A DNA stretch of 64,000 nucleotides, from assembly GCA_015143295.1 (NCBI GenBank), contig CM026568.1, positions 32,248,441 through 32,312,440 of the forward strand, in the 5' to 3' direction. This document shows, piece after piece, positions 1 through 28,727 of the stretch (the stretch's first letter is position 1; every line of letters starts with the position of its first letter). The stretch is from Tetracentron sinense (lineage: Eukaryota; Streptophyta; Magnoliopsida; Trochodendrales; Trochodendraceae). Made by a program: the position numbers and the translations under genes. The notes under the pieces are model-generated. The model was not told where the DNA came from. It made no database searches and saw nothing but the letters and a program-made list of their open reading frames with translations.

Positions 1-247
1 TTCTTTTCCACAAACATTTTCACAGAAGAAATAATTCTATTGAATTCTTGGATGAATTACATTGAACTTAGTAGGGAAATACAACTAAATCTCAGTCTAA
101 TCAAGTCATACCAAACAAATCTATTCAAATCTACTTTTGATGATATACAACGTATCTCATCACATCTTATTATCCTGCTCCATTCTCTATCAGTTTTCCT
201 TCCAATCAAACAAAGCCTTAGTAAAAATAAGAAGAAAGGATTCTAAC

Positions 248-736
248 CTTTTCGAGCTCTTTCCTGACTCTCATCCTCTTCTCTTCTTCCGTTTCCTCTT
301 TCCCTTCACCTTCTCCGTCCGCCATTCGACTCTGCAATTCCTCCGCTTTCCTCTCCAACTCCTTCATCTCTTCCATCTCTTTCACTCTCTTTCTCATTTC
401 TTTCTCCCAATCAAAATCATCGCCTTCGTCCCCAAATCCATTACCGTTGTTATCTTCATCGCTCGAATCGGCGTCAAAATCGATGGCGTTAGTCTTCAAA
501 TTATCTTTCCCTCGAGCACCGATTCTGAAATTCCTGGTTTCACCATCGGATTCGAAGCTCTTCGTGGCGAGAGAAGTACAGACGTTAGCGCCGTTGGTGT
601 GGTGAGACTGAGAGTCCCACTTTGCCAGGTTCAAGAGCACGTCGACGGCCACCGGACGAGTCTTACGGTCTGGTAATCCGGTCCGAGGCGGCGTCACGTC
701 TACTAACAGCGTCAAGTTGCCGAGGAGTACGGCCAT
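248..736 (-). CDS. First coding exon of an acidic coiled-coil protein, gene truncated by window edge
   Basis: The exon reads leftwards and encodes 163 residues. I chose the ATG at 736 rather than the in-frame ATG at 853 because it has A at -3 and G at +4, while the upstream one has a poor context. The exon ends at 248 in phase 0 before a GT donor (AAG then GTTAGA), so the remaining exons lie left of the window and positions 1-247 are intron. The first 40 residues are hydrophobic and basic and could be an organelle targeting sequence, which is inference. Residues about 95-115 are strongly acidic (DADSSDEDNN and similar), followed by a charged helix starting DFDWEKEMRKRVKEMEEMKE that should form a coiled coil. 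I do not recognise the family with certainty; no catalytic motif is visible. Confidence 0.6.
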
Positions 737-1138
737 ACTATACTCGATCGCCGGCGTTAAACAGTAGTCAGTAGAGAGAGAGAGAGGAGAGAGAGAGTTG
801 CTATCCACACACAAGTCTTTTGTACTGGGAGATGTGTGAGTGAGATCTCCCATTGAATTGGAGATATTTGTTCGTTTAGATTATGTAAGGACGAATATGC
901 CCATGGATTTGCCTGCAAATGAGTCGTTAGGGAGACCTTTTGGAGAGACAAATAAAGTTATTGTACGTGGCAATTTAGTCTGGAAGGAAATGCGAACGTG
1001 ACGCTAACTGAGTGTGTGAGGCGTGTGGCTTTGCCGCCGCGCGTTGCGTCAAGGAATTAGTGTTGAATTTGGAGACGGAACTCGGAAGCTTGATGATATG
1101 TCAAATGCGTCGCGTGTACGAGTAGCAGTGTCGTGAGT
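737..1138. promoter_or_regulatory. Upstream region of the left-edge minus-strand gene
   Basis: This stretch contains the likely 5' leader of the left-edge gene, including a GA-rich tract at about 773-797. I see no convincing TATA box in a clear position and no other gene. Confidence 0.3.
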
Positions 1139-1312
1139 AAGGGTGCAACTACACCCCCACCTCTTGTGTGATTAGCGGTGTGGGCGTGAGGCCTTCCCTG
1201 GAGGTCTAGGATCTAATCCCACACCTGGGTAAGAATCAGCAACAGCTCCACTGCCCAAGCCCTTATTAAGTGACTCTACTGAGAATTTCTATCACAAAAA
1301 AAAAAAACCTAA
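1139..1312 (+). mobile_element. SINE-like tRNA-derived element, degenerate
   Basis: A Pol III A-box-like stretch (TTAGCGGTGTGGGCG, about 1172) is followed by a B-box-like stretch (GGATCTAATCC, about 1208), and the element ends in an A-rich tail at about 1296-1307. The layout matches plant SINEs. I found no target duplication, and both boxes deviate from consensus, so this is a tentative call. Confidence 0.4.
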
Positions 1313-2420
1313 CCTTGTACTGAAAAAGGGTAATTTAAGCATTTTAAAATATTTAAATAATGATATCATCAAAATTCATCCACAAAGTAATGGTAAACTT
1401 AAGGGAATGGATATCTGTTACAGACAACCAAAATTGAGGGGAGGACTGTGTAATTTCAAAAATTAGAGGGGAGGTTTTTGAAATTTCACTAAACCTCAAA
1501 GGAGGTGAGTGTAATTCACCCAAAACAGAACCCAATCGGAACCTAATCCGTTACATGAAAAAAGAATATAGTATATAACTAATATAAATAAAAAAAATAC
1601 ATAATAAATAATTAGAATTAAGCTAAAATCAAAACAAAATAAAAACACAAGACGTTTTTTTAAAAACTAAGTCACTCCTCTTGTCTCTCATAATCTCAAC
1701 TCTCAACTCTCTAACTGATCCAATGTTATCAGAACCGAACCGGTTATTGAACCGATTGAGTGATCGGTTCCCAGTTTGACATTATCCTTTTTTACTATAA
1801 AAATTAATTTTTCATTTTTATTCATTTCTGACCGGTTCGGTTCTTCCAATTTTAACAAAAACGGTCGGTTTTGTAAATATGTCCGATTTTGGGGGGGGTT
1901 TGGGAACCGGTGAGGGGACCGGTTCCTAATTTTTCCGGTTCGACCAGCTGGTCCGGTTCTGACAACAGTGGACTTGATCAAAAAAAAAAATTCTCTACTC
2001 TCTAGTAAAAAGTTACTGGGCTAATTCATCTCCTGGTCTCTTCTATCTCGTCTGAAAAACAAGGGCTTAAAACATCCATCTAGTAAACTCTGTCTCTCTC
2101 TCACTTTGTTCGAATTTTCAACAAGTGACTTGAGTGCTTTAATTATAATCATAGATTTGCAGATATTGATTAAAAATTATTCTAAGACTCTTGAATGATG
2201 ATATTAGGCTTATGTTATGTGTGAATGATATTATACGTGTGAACATGTCTTGAACTCTCGAAATGTCTTGCACTCTTAATTCACATGTCTTGAATTCTAT
2301 TCTTGATTGTCTCGATGTGGTACTTATTTTAGTGTAAATGTATCAACGATAATATGTCATTTTATTGCTGATTTTTAATTTAGGTACTAATATATTACTT
2401 TTACTAATTTTTTTACATAT
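1313..2420. repeat. AT-rich intergenic DNA with CCGGTT-rich repeat at 1720-1970
   Basis: Between about 1720 and 1970 the motif ACCGGTT or its complement occurs repeatedly (for example GAACCGGTT, GACCGGTTC). Arrays of this kind are common in plant transposon fragments. No coding potential is visible. The flanks 1313-1700 and 1980-2420 are AT-rich, with nothing recognisable. Confidence 0.4.
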
Positions 2421-3880
2421 ACATAGGATAGGGCTAGGAGGGCCGGCCGTCCATTAAGCCATCAAAGCCTTTGCTTTAACCCCATTAAAAAAAAAAAAAA
2501 AAAAAAAAACTCCATTTAGAATATTTTAAAAAATAAAACGCTCATTTAGAATATTAAAAAGGCCCCATATATAATTAAATTTTTTTTAATAATATTAAAA
2601 AATAATTTTAAAAAGCCCCATTTAAAATTCTCGCTTTAGGCCTCCAAATGGCTTGGGCCTGCCTTTGGCTAGGGTTGGACCAAACCTGCCCAAGTTGCAT
2701 CCCTAGTCGTAATCCGTGAGCCATGAAGAATTAGCCATCCATGAGGGGTGAGGTACTAACACTGGCTTTCACTGGAAGGTAAGCTGCTTGCAACAGCAAT
2801 TGGGTTTTTAATACAATCCGTGTTTGGTAAAGGATTTCGACTGATTTGGTTCAGCAGCACCGCCTAACCAATAACCTGACTATTAGACAGTCCCCAGGTT
2901 CATCACTCTCAAATGTAACACCTCCTCATCTCCCCTCGAATGAAATTGTTACTCAAAATGGTCCAGACCAACTTGCTTAAGATGGTCATCTCTGTAGTAG
3001 GGCCCCTCAGCTCAGTCCTGTACTTCCTTGTAAGTACATCCTTTTTTTAGGCATGCTAGCCCCACACTCAGGCATTGCCTACTCCCAGCCAAAAACAAAC
3101 ACCCTGATAAAGCAAGGACATTTGTTGATTTTTAGTTGAAAGCAAAGCCACGTGTTGACTTTTGGTTGGGTAGGGAATGGTTGAGAGTAGGGCTAGCATG
3201 GCTCTTCTTTTTCTTTTTCTTTTTAAACTTGTATGGTAACAGGTTAAAAGAATAATGCACCTGATGAGAAACCCATGACAATTACTTCTAGACCAGTGCT
3301 ATATGAGACTGGGAAGAAGGAAATAATGATGCAAAGGCAAAGCTATTAACTGCAATATCTCCATCTCTAGGTGAAAAACATAACTGCTAGAAGTAAGAGT
3401 TTCATCTACTGGGTGCACAAGGCCCAAATGCAGAATTTTCTGACAATCTTAGTATTCTGCTGAAAATAAACCCACTTATTAATAGGGTCATCAAGCTTAC
3501 CTTATGCTCCGTTTGTTTTGAGGTAAAATAGGGGAAAACAAATGAATTTCACGGAAAATATCATTTTTCAAGTGTATTTTCTTTAGGACAACTGGCATTT
3601 TCTGCGAAATTCATTTGTTTTCCTCTATTTTACTTCGAAACAAACGAAGCATTAGTTACAAATAATAGAAGAAAAAAAAGGGATGATGATCAAAGGGGGA
3701 AAAGGATGCCTATTGAAATCTAACTACAGAAAAGTCCTTAATAATGCAACTTGATATCACAAGTTACTGATTGTTGCTAGGTGGAAATAAATGAAAAGGG
3801 CACAACCACAACATGCTAGTCTGGGCTACAATCACATCTACATACTAGTCTGGGCTTGTTCTTCAAAATTCACAGGGCCA
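2421..3880. repeat. Intergenic DNA with degenerate A-rich repeat fragments
   Basis: 2430-2700 holds a run of A residues and three near-repeats of GCCCCATTTAAAAT/CTCATTTAGAATATT type, ending in GGCCTCCAAATGGC. This looks like a decayed transposon end but I cannot classify it. An imperfect inverted repeat lies at about 3506-3654, pairing GTTTGTTTTGAGGTAAAATA with its complement near 3640, and resembles a small foldback MITE. The remainder is the 3' flank of the helicase gene. Confidence 0.35.
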
Positions 3881-3901
3881 ATGGCAGGAAAACAAAAGAA
3901 A

Positions 3902-20492
<16,591 letters not shown>

Positions 20493-22189
20493 CGCCGCGA
20501 TGGAGATGGAGATGGAGATGGTCTGGTCCTCTGCGCTCGCGGGGCTGAGAGAGCGAAGGAATTAGGGTTTCGTTTATTCTTCACTTTTCAGTATTTTTCT
20601 TGATTCTGATAACAGGACGTCGGGGTTGGATTTGGGGAACTGTGAGTGGTTTTTTTTTGGGTCAAATTTGTGTTGAGCACTCTACTAATCTACTTCACCA
20701 TCTTTCACCCAAAAAACACAAATCTACTTTACCATTAGAAAATGTATCTAATAGCGTGGGGTAGGGCTGAACTCTAGCCAAGTTGGGTCGTCGGTAAAAC
20801 AGCAAATGCCCTAATCTTAACCCCCAACAGCCCTCCATTCGTCAGCCCTTTTGGAGTGGTTCATTGGATTAAGCGGTAACTTAAGGTCCATCTTGTGTGT
20901 GAGGGGTTTTTTTTTTTTTTATATTATCTTGTGTGTGAGTTAGGTGTTGTGTTCCTTTAACCAAAAAAAAAAAAAATTATCCCCATATATTAATTTTGTA
21001 TTGAAGTATTAATTTTATACAATTTTTATGTATTATAACTATATATATAAAAATCACATAAATTTATCAAAATATTCGTGCGAATCAAGTTTGAGCTTGA
21101 GGTCGGCCAAGTTTGTTTCAATTTGAACTCAAACCTGAATATTTGAGCATGTTCAAGTCAAGCTCATCTCAGATACAGGTCTAATCGAGGGTAAAATTTG
21201 GTGTATTGACGAGTCACTTTATGATGATGTTCTCTTGGTTCAACTATAGGAAGTGGCATGTTTTGATAGCTAAATATACAAGCATGAATAATCAATAACG
21301 CATGAACATCGATTTATGTAATTTTAAGATTATGACCTTCCAAACCGATCCTGTTGCTTGTGAATAGTCTCTTTGATTACATAATGAATATCTAATCACC
21401 CTATTAATTTTGGATTGACTTTTAGGGTTTATTTGAGTAGCAAAATTAAATGCAGGAGAATTCTAAGGCACTAACATTGTAACATCTATGAATTAGAAAG
21501 CCTATGCATGGACTTAAATTATTCTTATTTGTTGAGGTTGTGGAATTTCGTAGAAGTAATAAACTTCAAGTTCATTGTTTGGATGCATGAAAATTCACTT
21601 GATAATTATTTTACTTTAAATAATCTTTAAAAAATCAAGAAAAATGAATTGTGAAGTTGTAAAAGATTTGCACCTTGCAATATTCAAATTCTAGGTGGAT
21701 ACTACCAATCTCACAAAATGCAAACATTGGTGTCATTTTCAATTCACACGTTAATTGAAATTCATAGGGACCAAAAGCTTACGAACACCGGAGTTGGGAT
21801 TCTTATTCACTAATTCCAATTAGATATTAGAAAAGGAGGAACCCTCTTTCACCTAGGGTGGCAATGTTCTCCGATAATGCATGGTTACAGTTGGGTTCAG
21901 CGCCTACCTAGTACCCCTCTTCAAAAACGGGATTGAGAAAACAAATCCAAGCCGAACCAAATAAGGGATCCTTCGATATTAACATTTAGCACCCCAAGCT
22001 AACCCCTTTGAAATAAGTAAGCAATAGTTTGTCCAAGAATGCTAGCATCACTCTTAGGATTTCATACTCTTGAGTATAAAAAATGAAGAAAAAAATAATT
22101 TCTTTCACATGTGAAGAGACATGTAAATTAAAGCAACAACACGTGTAGTTTCAAAAGTAAACTTAATTAAAAAAAATTATGAGAGTAGA
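20493..22189. other. Helicase 5' leader and AT-rich intergenic DNA
   Basis: 20493-20600 is the probable 5' leader, with tandem GATGGA units at about 20499-20522. The rest is AT-rich with T and A runs near 20907 and 20965. I see no gene and no element with defined ends. Confidence 0.5.
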
Positions 22190-22197
22190 GCTAGCAC

Positions 22198-22627
22198 AGG
22201 GGTGGAGACGGGGGCAAAGGGTAGCTTCCCCCTTGAACTTTTGAAAAAAAATTATTATGTTATTTTATTATTTGATAGGGCATAGCCATTGTGCAAGGGG
22301 GCAGTTGTCCCCTAAACTTTTGAAAAAACAATATTTTATACAATGTTATGTAATTATTTAATAGCATGTAGCCATGAAGGGAAGGGACAGCTTCCCCTTA
22401 ACGAAGCAGAAACAATACTCGTGGGTATGTACGAACTGTATAAACGAGCTAGCCCATGACCTTGGTTCTAAAAAACAATTGGGAGCTACGCCCCTGAAAA
22501 CCCCCCACTCCATAGACCCAAAATATTCCATATTTCTCTAATCATTCTCTACAAATTCATAAACAATTACAAATATTTCAAATGAATAATTCTTTGCTCA
22601 TTACAAGAAAATTCTGGCTCTACCCTT
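22198..22627. mobile_element. MITE with 8-bp flanking repeat
   Basis: The inner ends AGGGGTGGAGACGG and AAGGGTAGAGCCAG (other strand) are inverted, and the element is flanked by GCTAGCAC at 22190-22197 and 22628-22635. If the terminal C and G are counted with the element, the ends become CAGGGGTGGAG/CAAGGGTAGAG with a 6-bp duplication instead. Inside, a segment of about 100 bp with CTTCCCCCTTGAACTTTTG-like sequence is repeated roughly two to three times. It is probably a non-autonomous hAT-type element. Confidence 0.65.
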
Positions 22628-24853
22628 GCTAGCACTCACCATAGTCATAAATAATTTATTGGAAGGGAGCAATAGTTTGTTAATGGTCAATTTTTATCAC
22701 TAGCACATTGTCGCATACCCAATTAGATGATACACAATGCATGGAACATATATATATATATATATATCCACATATGGTATTAAATTAGGGTTTCTAATCT
22801 TCCAAGACATTAGAGCCCGTTTGGTTCGGATTCTCTTGGGTGATTTAATCGCACATTGTCGCATACCCAATTTGTCAACCAAAATCGTGTTTGGCTGGTT
22901 TTTCGAATCGATTATGCGCGTAATCACTTCCACTTAAAACCGATGTTTCCAAAATCAGTGTTAGGGTGATTACTGATGCGAGAGAAATCAATTGCACTCA
23001 CCAATTCTGTGGGATGATTTTTGACAGAAATATTGATTCGTAAATAACACCCCCCCCAAAACACATATGAGCCATCATTCTTTGACTTTTGAGAAAAAAC
23101 TCCTCTCTTCAAGCTCTGCGACCTGCCCAAGAAGACATCGTCGGTACAAGTACTCCTCAAGCTCGACCTCCTCCTCCTCCTTCTTCTTCTTCTTCTTCTT
23201 TGTCCATGGTAGGGTTGCAACAAATCTCACCTTCTCGATTCTTCTTTATCTTCTCTCTTCCTCTTAGATTTCTTCATCTTTTCTCTACCTCTTCCATGAT
23301 TTCTCTTCGAATGAGTTTTTTCATCTTCTATCTTCTTCTTCTTTTCCAAATCTGTGTTTAGGGTTTTATAATTTGGGGGATTTCTTATTTACTTCTTCTT
23401 CTTGTATTTAATTATTGACATTTACCAGATCTAGGGCCATGTTGCAACCATTAATCGTTGATGTAATAATAATAATAATATTAATATTAAAACCCCTGTA
23501 ACCCTACTACTTTGGAGCTATTTGGATAAACATGGCATGCATAGCTCCATAGAGTCTCAAATTACTGTACTAATTTTGTTTATGCCTTAGTATAAATTTG
23601 AATGAATTCTTGAAACACCACGAATACATTCAACAACAAATTGACAATCACATTCATTATTTGAACATATGAGGAGATGAAAACATTCATTTTTCTTGCT
23701 TTGTTTGTGACTTTGTGGTTTCAATCCAGCCCATGGAGTCTGGTCTCTCTTGAAATTCACATTTTTTTCTTACTAATCTTTACAAATACTGATTAGCTTC
23801 CATCATGTGCCCTTGAAATTTATGGTTCATATATTTCATTTATTATTAATCACTCTCTTTTTCGTTCCACACAACTAAACTACTTGGAAAAATATGAAAG
23901 ACTTTGACATAATGCAACTTATGCTCTTTCTCTTTGGTTTCAGGTTGTGGTTACTGTGAGCGAAAAATTCGTTTTATCAAATTTCCTCATTTGTTGTATG
24001 GAGTTTATTGTTTTTTGTGGGGGATTATCTTTCCAGTCTGAGTAAACTCAGACTGTTAAATTACCTTCCCTTTATTGGGGAAGAACTTCTGATTAAGATG
24101 AAGAATAAAAGAAGAACAGATACTTGAATAAATATATTTTTTTATTTATTCAATGGAGTTGCCTAATTCTCATGTAGGTGTTACAAGTGCCTCTTTGAGG
24201 TCTTTATATGCAAAAAAGAAAAGAGAATGAGGTGGCCATTTTATGAGGCTCACCTGATGTTCTCCATAGCAGAGGAGATCTTCTTCTTCCTTGCTTGCTT
24301 GCTGCTGTACTTTGCTGTTTGAAGGAGATGAGAGAATTTTTCTCTTTCTTCTGGGTGTTTTCCATATTCGTTCGTGTATCTTCGTGTGTGTTTCTTGTGA
24401 AAAACACATTTTATATATTTAAGAGAGAGTCCTTTTTGGAACTCCCTTTTTGACTCCCTTATTTTAGGAAAGTCCAGATGGGATTTTCTATTAGAGGATG
24501 TCAGCTTATGGGTCTTCCTTATCTGGGAGAGTCCTCAAGTTCAAGAGAATCATCTTCTTTTGAGGACTCTTGTACCGGGTTTCCTCTTTTTTTAGGGGGA
24601 ATCCTAGTACCTTTCAAAAAGAAGGATGTTAATCTCATCCTTTCCTAGAATAAAGGATATAGTCCTAATCCTAAAATAATCATGGGGTGTCACGTGGCAT
24701 CACATGAGATTTTAAAAGAGGGGATCCTTATCTTGGGATTCCCTACAACCTGACAGAGAATCTTTTTTATTAAGGATTCTTTGCCTCCCATGACAGTCAA
24801 ATACTGACTGTCAGTTGGGACAGACTGGCCTAAGCCAGTCCACGTATCAGGAT

Positions 24854-25117
24854 GAGACCATAAGTCTCAACCACGGATCACAAGGTGAGACCATGGGTCT
24901 CAACCACGGATCACCAGGTGAGACCATAGGTCTCAATCACGGATCACGAGGAGAGACCACAGGTCTCAACCACAGATCACCAGGTGAGACCATAAGTCTC
25001 AACCACGAATCACAAGGTGAGACCATGGGTCTCAACCACGGATCACAAGGTGAGACCATGGGTCTCAACCACGGATCACTAGGTGAGACCATAGGTCTCA
25101 ACCACGGATCACAGTCT
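24854..25117. repeat. 33-bp tandem repeat, eight units, each with a GAGACC/GGTCTC palindrome
   Basis: Units start at 24854, 24887 and every 33 bp to 25085. Each contains GAGACCATGGGTCTC or a variant, a dyad with 6-bp arms, then CAACCACGGATCAC. The array keeps one frame open because the unit is a multiple of three, but this is not evidence for a protein. It lies in the presumed U3 of an LTR, where enhancer repeats are common. Confidence 0.9.
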
Positions 25118-25156
25118 TACCCGTGGTCTATAGATTAGATCCCGGACATTATATTT

Positions 25157-25455
25157 GATCTGTGAGGACTTGTCCTCAAGAATTGGACATGTGTCAACCT
25201 TATGGAGGCTGGTACTAAATATGATCCACGGAGGTTTTAGCCTCATGGATAGACACATGTCAGTCTCTCGGAGGCTGTCACCAAAGTTGGACCCGTGGAG
25301 TTTTGTCCTCACGGATGAATATGTGTCAACCTCTCGGAGGCCAACACTAAAGGATGGATCCGTGAGGTTTTGGTTCTCACGGATGTGGTATGTGTCAGCC
25401 CATTTGGGAGCTACCACTCAGGGTGGATCCATGGGGTTTATCTTCACGGATCAAC
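25157..25455. repeat. About 67-bp tandem repeat, four to five units
   Basis: Units begin with GATCYRYGRGG-like sequence at 25157, 25223, 25290, 25357 and 25426. Each contains a short inverted repeat around ATCCGTGAGG...CCTCACGGAT and a spacer with ATGTGTCAACCTCTCGGAGG. It directly follows the 33-bp array in the same presumed U3. Confidence 0.85.
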
Positions 25456-26023
25456 TCTGTTGTTGCTTAGCTGGGCAGTATAGTGTCAGCCATCAGCATT
25501 TAATGCTGACAGCTAAAGGTATTGCGCGTGCCACAGACACGCGTGAACTTAACCGTCTCTCCGAGAGGCTGAGATCAGGTGTGTGCAATTGCACACACTT
25601 TTGGGTGATGAACGGTGAAAATTTCACTGCCCACAATTACATATTCTAGCTGACAATTTTTTTTATAGGGCTTGTGTTTTGGTAGTCACTCTTATTATTA
25701 TAGAGCTTGTGTTTCGATAGATGATTCAGTTCAAGCTAATTGTATTATAAGGATATTATTGATTCAATTTGTGTCTATAATATAGGGCTATTATTGATTC
25801 AGTTCCTTTGAAAATATAGGGCTTATTGATTCAGTTCCTTTAAAAATTATCACATCTATCGTGGAAATAACATGCATTATTTGAACACATTTTCTCCATT
25901 TGTCTTATATGAATCTGCTAATTTTGGGGATCTACCTAATTATAAACTTGATGACATGTCATTATTGAGTCTTATGCGAAAGATCATGTCATTACTGAGT
26001 TGTGATTTTCATTTCTAGAGGAC

Positions 26024-26916
26024 ATGGATAACACTTTGCAACTTAATGGTAGTAAGAAGTCGGGGCAAGCACAGTGGTCCAGATATTTGGATCAAATCTT
26101 TATAGAGTGAGTGGTGGATGAAGTATTGAAAGTGAATAGGCCAACTACGTCTTTCAGCAGGATTGGGTGGAAAAACATTAGAGAAGAGTTCAACAAAAAA
26201 AACTGGTAGAAAGTACCAACACTGGCAGTTTAAAAACCACTTAGCAACTCTTAAGGCTAAGTGGAGTTCTTAGAATAAACTTGTTATCTAGACGGGCTTT
26301 GGGTGGGATCCAATAAGAAAGGTCGTTACTGCTGATGAAGAATGATGAGCAGATCTGATAAAGGTACAGTGCTAGTAATTTTAATGGTTAATAATCAAAT
26401 GGTATTACTGACAATCAACACTTCATGGGAATCAATATTGGTAGACCCAACATATGAGAAGTTTAAAACTAACATATGCCCAATGTATAAGGAGATGACA
26501 ATAATTTTTGGAGATACGTGTGCAACCGGTTGGGCTGATCTTGGGACGAGAGAGAGCGAGAAGAGAGAAGATGACCTTGATGCAGTTCTGTGTACACAGG
26601 TGGATCAAACTCCCATAGATGATGGACATAATGATAGGGCTGTGACGCAGATAGAAGATGATCAATTTTCACTTCTCGTAAGCGACGTATTGATTCAGCA
26701 ACTCCTAAGCCGAAGAAAAAAGACACTTTGGTCGAGGTGACACATAAGAGGATGGAACAAAGTACTTCCTCGGGAGTTACTCCATCTCCTGTTAGTCTAG
26801 AGGATCATTTTTTCATGACAAGTTGTATGCACTTGATTAATGGAATTGAGGATCCTAACTTTTGTCGTAAGGGTATCTTCAATGCAATAGGGATCTTCTC
26901 TGGCAACGAACATTGA
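26024..26916 (+). pseudogene. Broken ORF1 of PIF/Harbinger, Myb/SANT-like DNA-binding protein
   Basis: From the ATG at 26024 the frame has a TGA after about 28 codons, then a frameshift near the A run at 26200. In another frame it reads FKNHLATLKAKWSS and, after two stops, TGFGWDPIRKVV, which is the LKxKW...GFGWDP pattern of the plant Myb/SANT-like (L10-interacting) domain. A further stop replaces a Trp codon near 26340. Downstream an open stretch (26342-26740) includes DPTYEKFK and a long acidic tail. The order and content fit PIF ORF1. It is inactive. Confidence 0.75.
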
Positions 26917-27299
26917 AGGGAGACTTTTATAAACATGAGGCCCGAACATCGTTTAACATGATTTGAGTCATTTGAGCAGTCTTAATTGATGCATGGATGT
27001 CGTGGTTATGTATTTGGAAAAACTTGTGTTATTTTCTTATAGTCTTTCCTTTGTAGGAAACATGGATGTTGTTGATGCTATGTGAACCTTTTATTTGGAA
27101 ACTAATATTTTTGTGTGGAATATGTTGTTTTTATGCTACTTTGGTTTGAAACATATTTCGTTATTTTATTTAGCTTGTTCATTTATATGCAATTGTTTCA
27201 AAATTAATTAGGTAATATGAACCAATTTAACTGTAGCTATATGTGTGCACAACGCTATCATTCATTATACATGTCTAAAATTTCATGCAGAGATTCAAT

Positions 27300-28392
27300 A
27301 CTATCAGGATATGACTTCTTACCTAAAGTGTTTGATGGGAACCCAATTAGGTGTTATAAATTTTTCAGATTGATTAAATAGTATTCTTAAGATTATGTTC
27401 AATACTCAAGGAAAGAGGATGGTTGAAATATACAAAAGAAGCATGTGTGTTGAATAACAAGTTGTCATATTTGTTTGAGTATTGGACATAATGAAAGAAA
27501 TCGGTTAATGCAATAACGTTTCTAACATTTGGAGAGACAATCAGTCGACATTTTCATAATGTCTCAAAGGCAATGATTAAATTTTCCCGCGAAATAATAA
27601 CTCCTCAATCCTCAGTCCGTTCCTCTACAAATTTTGAACAATAAAAAGTATCATCAATGATTCGATGTAAAACACTTTGATTGTATATTATTATATTCTC
27701 ACTCTTTTTTATAGGTTAGACATAACATGTTTTAATGTTTTACCTAAGATTGAATAAGAGCAATTGATGGAAGAAATATTAAAGCAATAGTTCAATCCGA
27801 AAAACAAATTTCTTACCGCAGAAGAAAGGGAGTTATTACACATAACGTAATGGCTGTGTGTTCATTTAACATACGCTTTACGTATATTCTTTCTGGGTTG
27901 GAGGGAACTGCAAATGAATCTAGAATTTTAATTAGATGTTCACAACAACAAAAAGAAATTCCTGCATGCCCCTGCAATTAATAAAAATCTTAAAAGAGAA
28001 CATTGTGGATACATATATTTTTATTTGAAACTAAATATAATTTTGATTGCAATAAAATATTATGTTATTGGTGCTGGCTATCATAATACGAGGGGATTTC
28101 TTGCACCTCATCGTGGGATATGATATCATTTACAAGACTATAGAAGTGGTAGGGGTCTATCTAATGCAAACGAGTTATTTAATCGTGCACATTCCTCATT
28201 AAGGGAACACTGCTTTAACGTATTGAAAACACAATTTTCTATGTTAAAGCGTATGACTCCATACCAATATCTGAGACAGATATTGTAGTGGTTGAGTGTA
28301 TCTCCACAACTTTATTCGTTAAGATGCTCAAAAAGATGACCTGTTCGAAAAGTATGAAGTAGACGAATTGGTAGTTGACAACAACGCGTAAT
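27300..28392 (+). pseudogene. Broken DDE transposase (ORF2) of PIF/Harbinger
   Basis: Fragments in different frames match the transposase order: GHNERNR near 27484, GETISRHFHN near 27530, AIDGRNIKAIVQSEKQ near 27763 with the first catalytic Asp, KGVITHNVMAVCSF near 27825, EGTANESR near 27901, GFLAPHRGI near 28093 and ELFNRAHSSLRE near 28172. The second catalytic residue, normally Asp in GTANDSR, is Glu here, and the segment around the third acidic residue has lost several codons. Many stops and frameshifts interrupt it. Confidence 0.85.
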
Positions 28393-28727
28393 CTCGTGGA
28401 AGTACTTCAACTGTGGATGAATAAGTGCATCAACAATAACAACCAGAGATGGGAGCCTATAGGGATAGCCTCACCGAATGAATGTGGAATACATATATAA
28501 GTGACAATTATGTTTTTCACTAGACCTTGACAGATTTAAATGTTTTGGATAATAGAACGCCGTAGCATGATCACTATACTTTGTTATTATATGGAGAAGA
28601 TGAATTATATTTTTTGTATTAACTCTTATATGTCTTTGACAATTTATTATTTATTGCAGTAACATTACTCTTGAATTTAGTATTTTTAAATAAGTGCATT
28701 GATGTGTGGTTGAAATTATACAGTATT

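Larger units (their letters stand above)
24016..25641 (-). mobile_element. Probable solo LTR inserted in the PIF element
   Basis: Read on the minus strand the block starts TGTAATTGTGGGC and ends AATCCCCCACA, giving TG...CA ends. It has a TATA-like TATATAAAATG at about 24420-24410 and AATAAA signals at about 24150-24130, in the order expected of U3-R-U5. The target duplication is not clean, so the right boundary could instead be at 25653. U3 contains two tandem arrays, listed separately. Confidence 0.6.

Noticed and set aside
137-676. Plus-strand frame of 179 codons at the left edge
   Set aside because: It is the antisense shadow of the minus-strand acidic coiled-coil exon, which has a donor site and better composition.
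24854-25117. CRISPR-like array of regularly spaced palindromic repeats
   Set aside because: The units are contiguous with no variable spacers, no cas genes, and the context is a plant LTR.
24815-25138. Open frame of 107 codons made of repeated ETxGLNHGSxG units
   Set aside because: The 33-bp unit keeps the frame open automatically; it lies in a presumed LTR U3 with no other coding sign.
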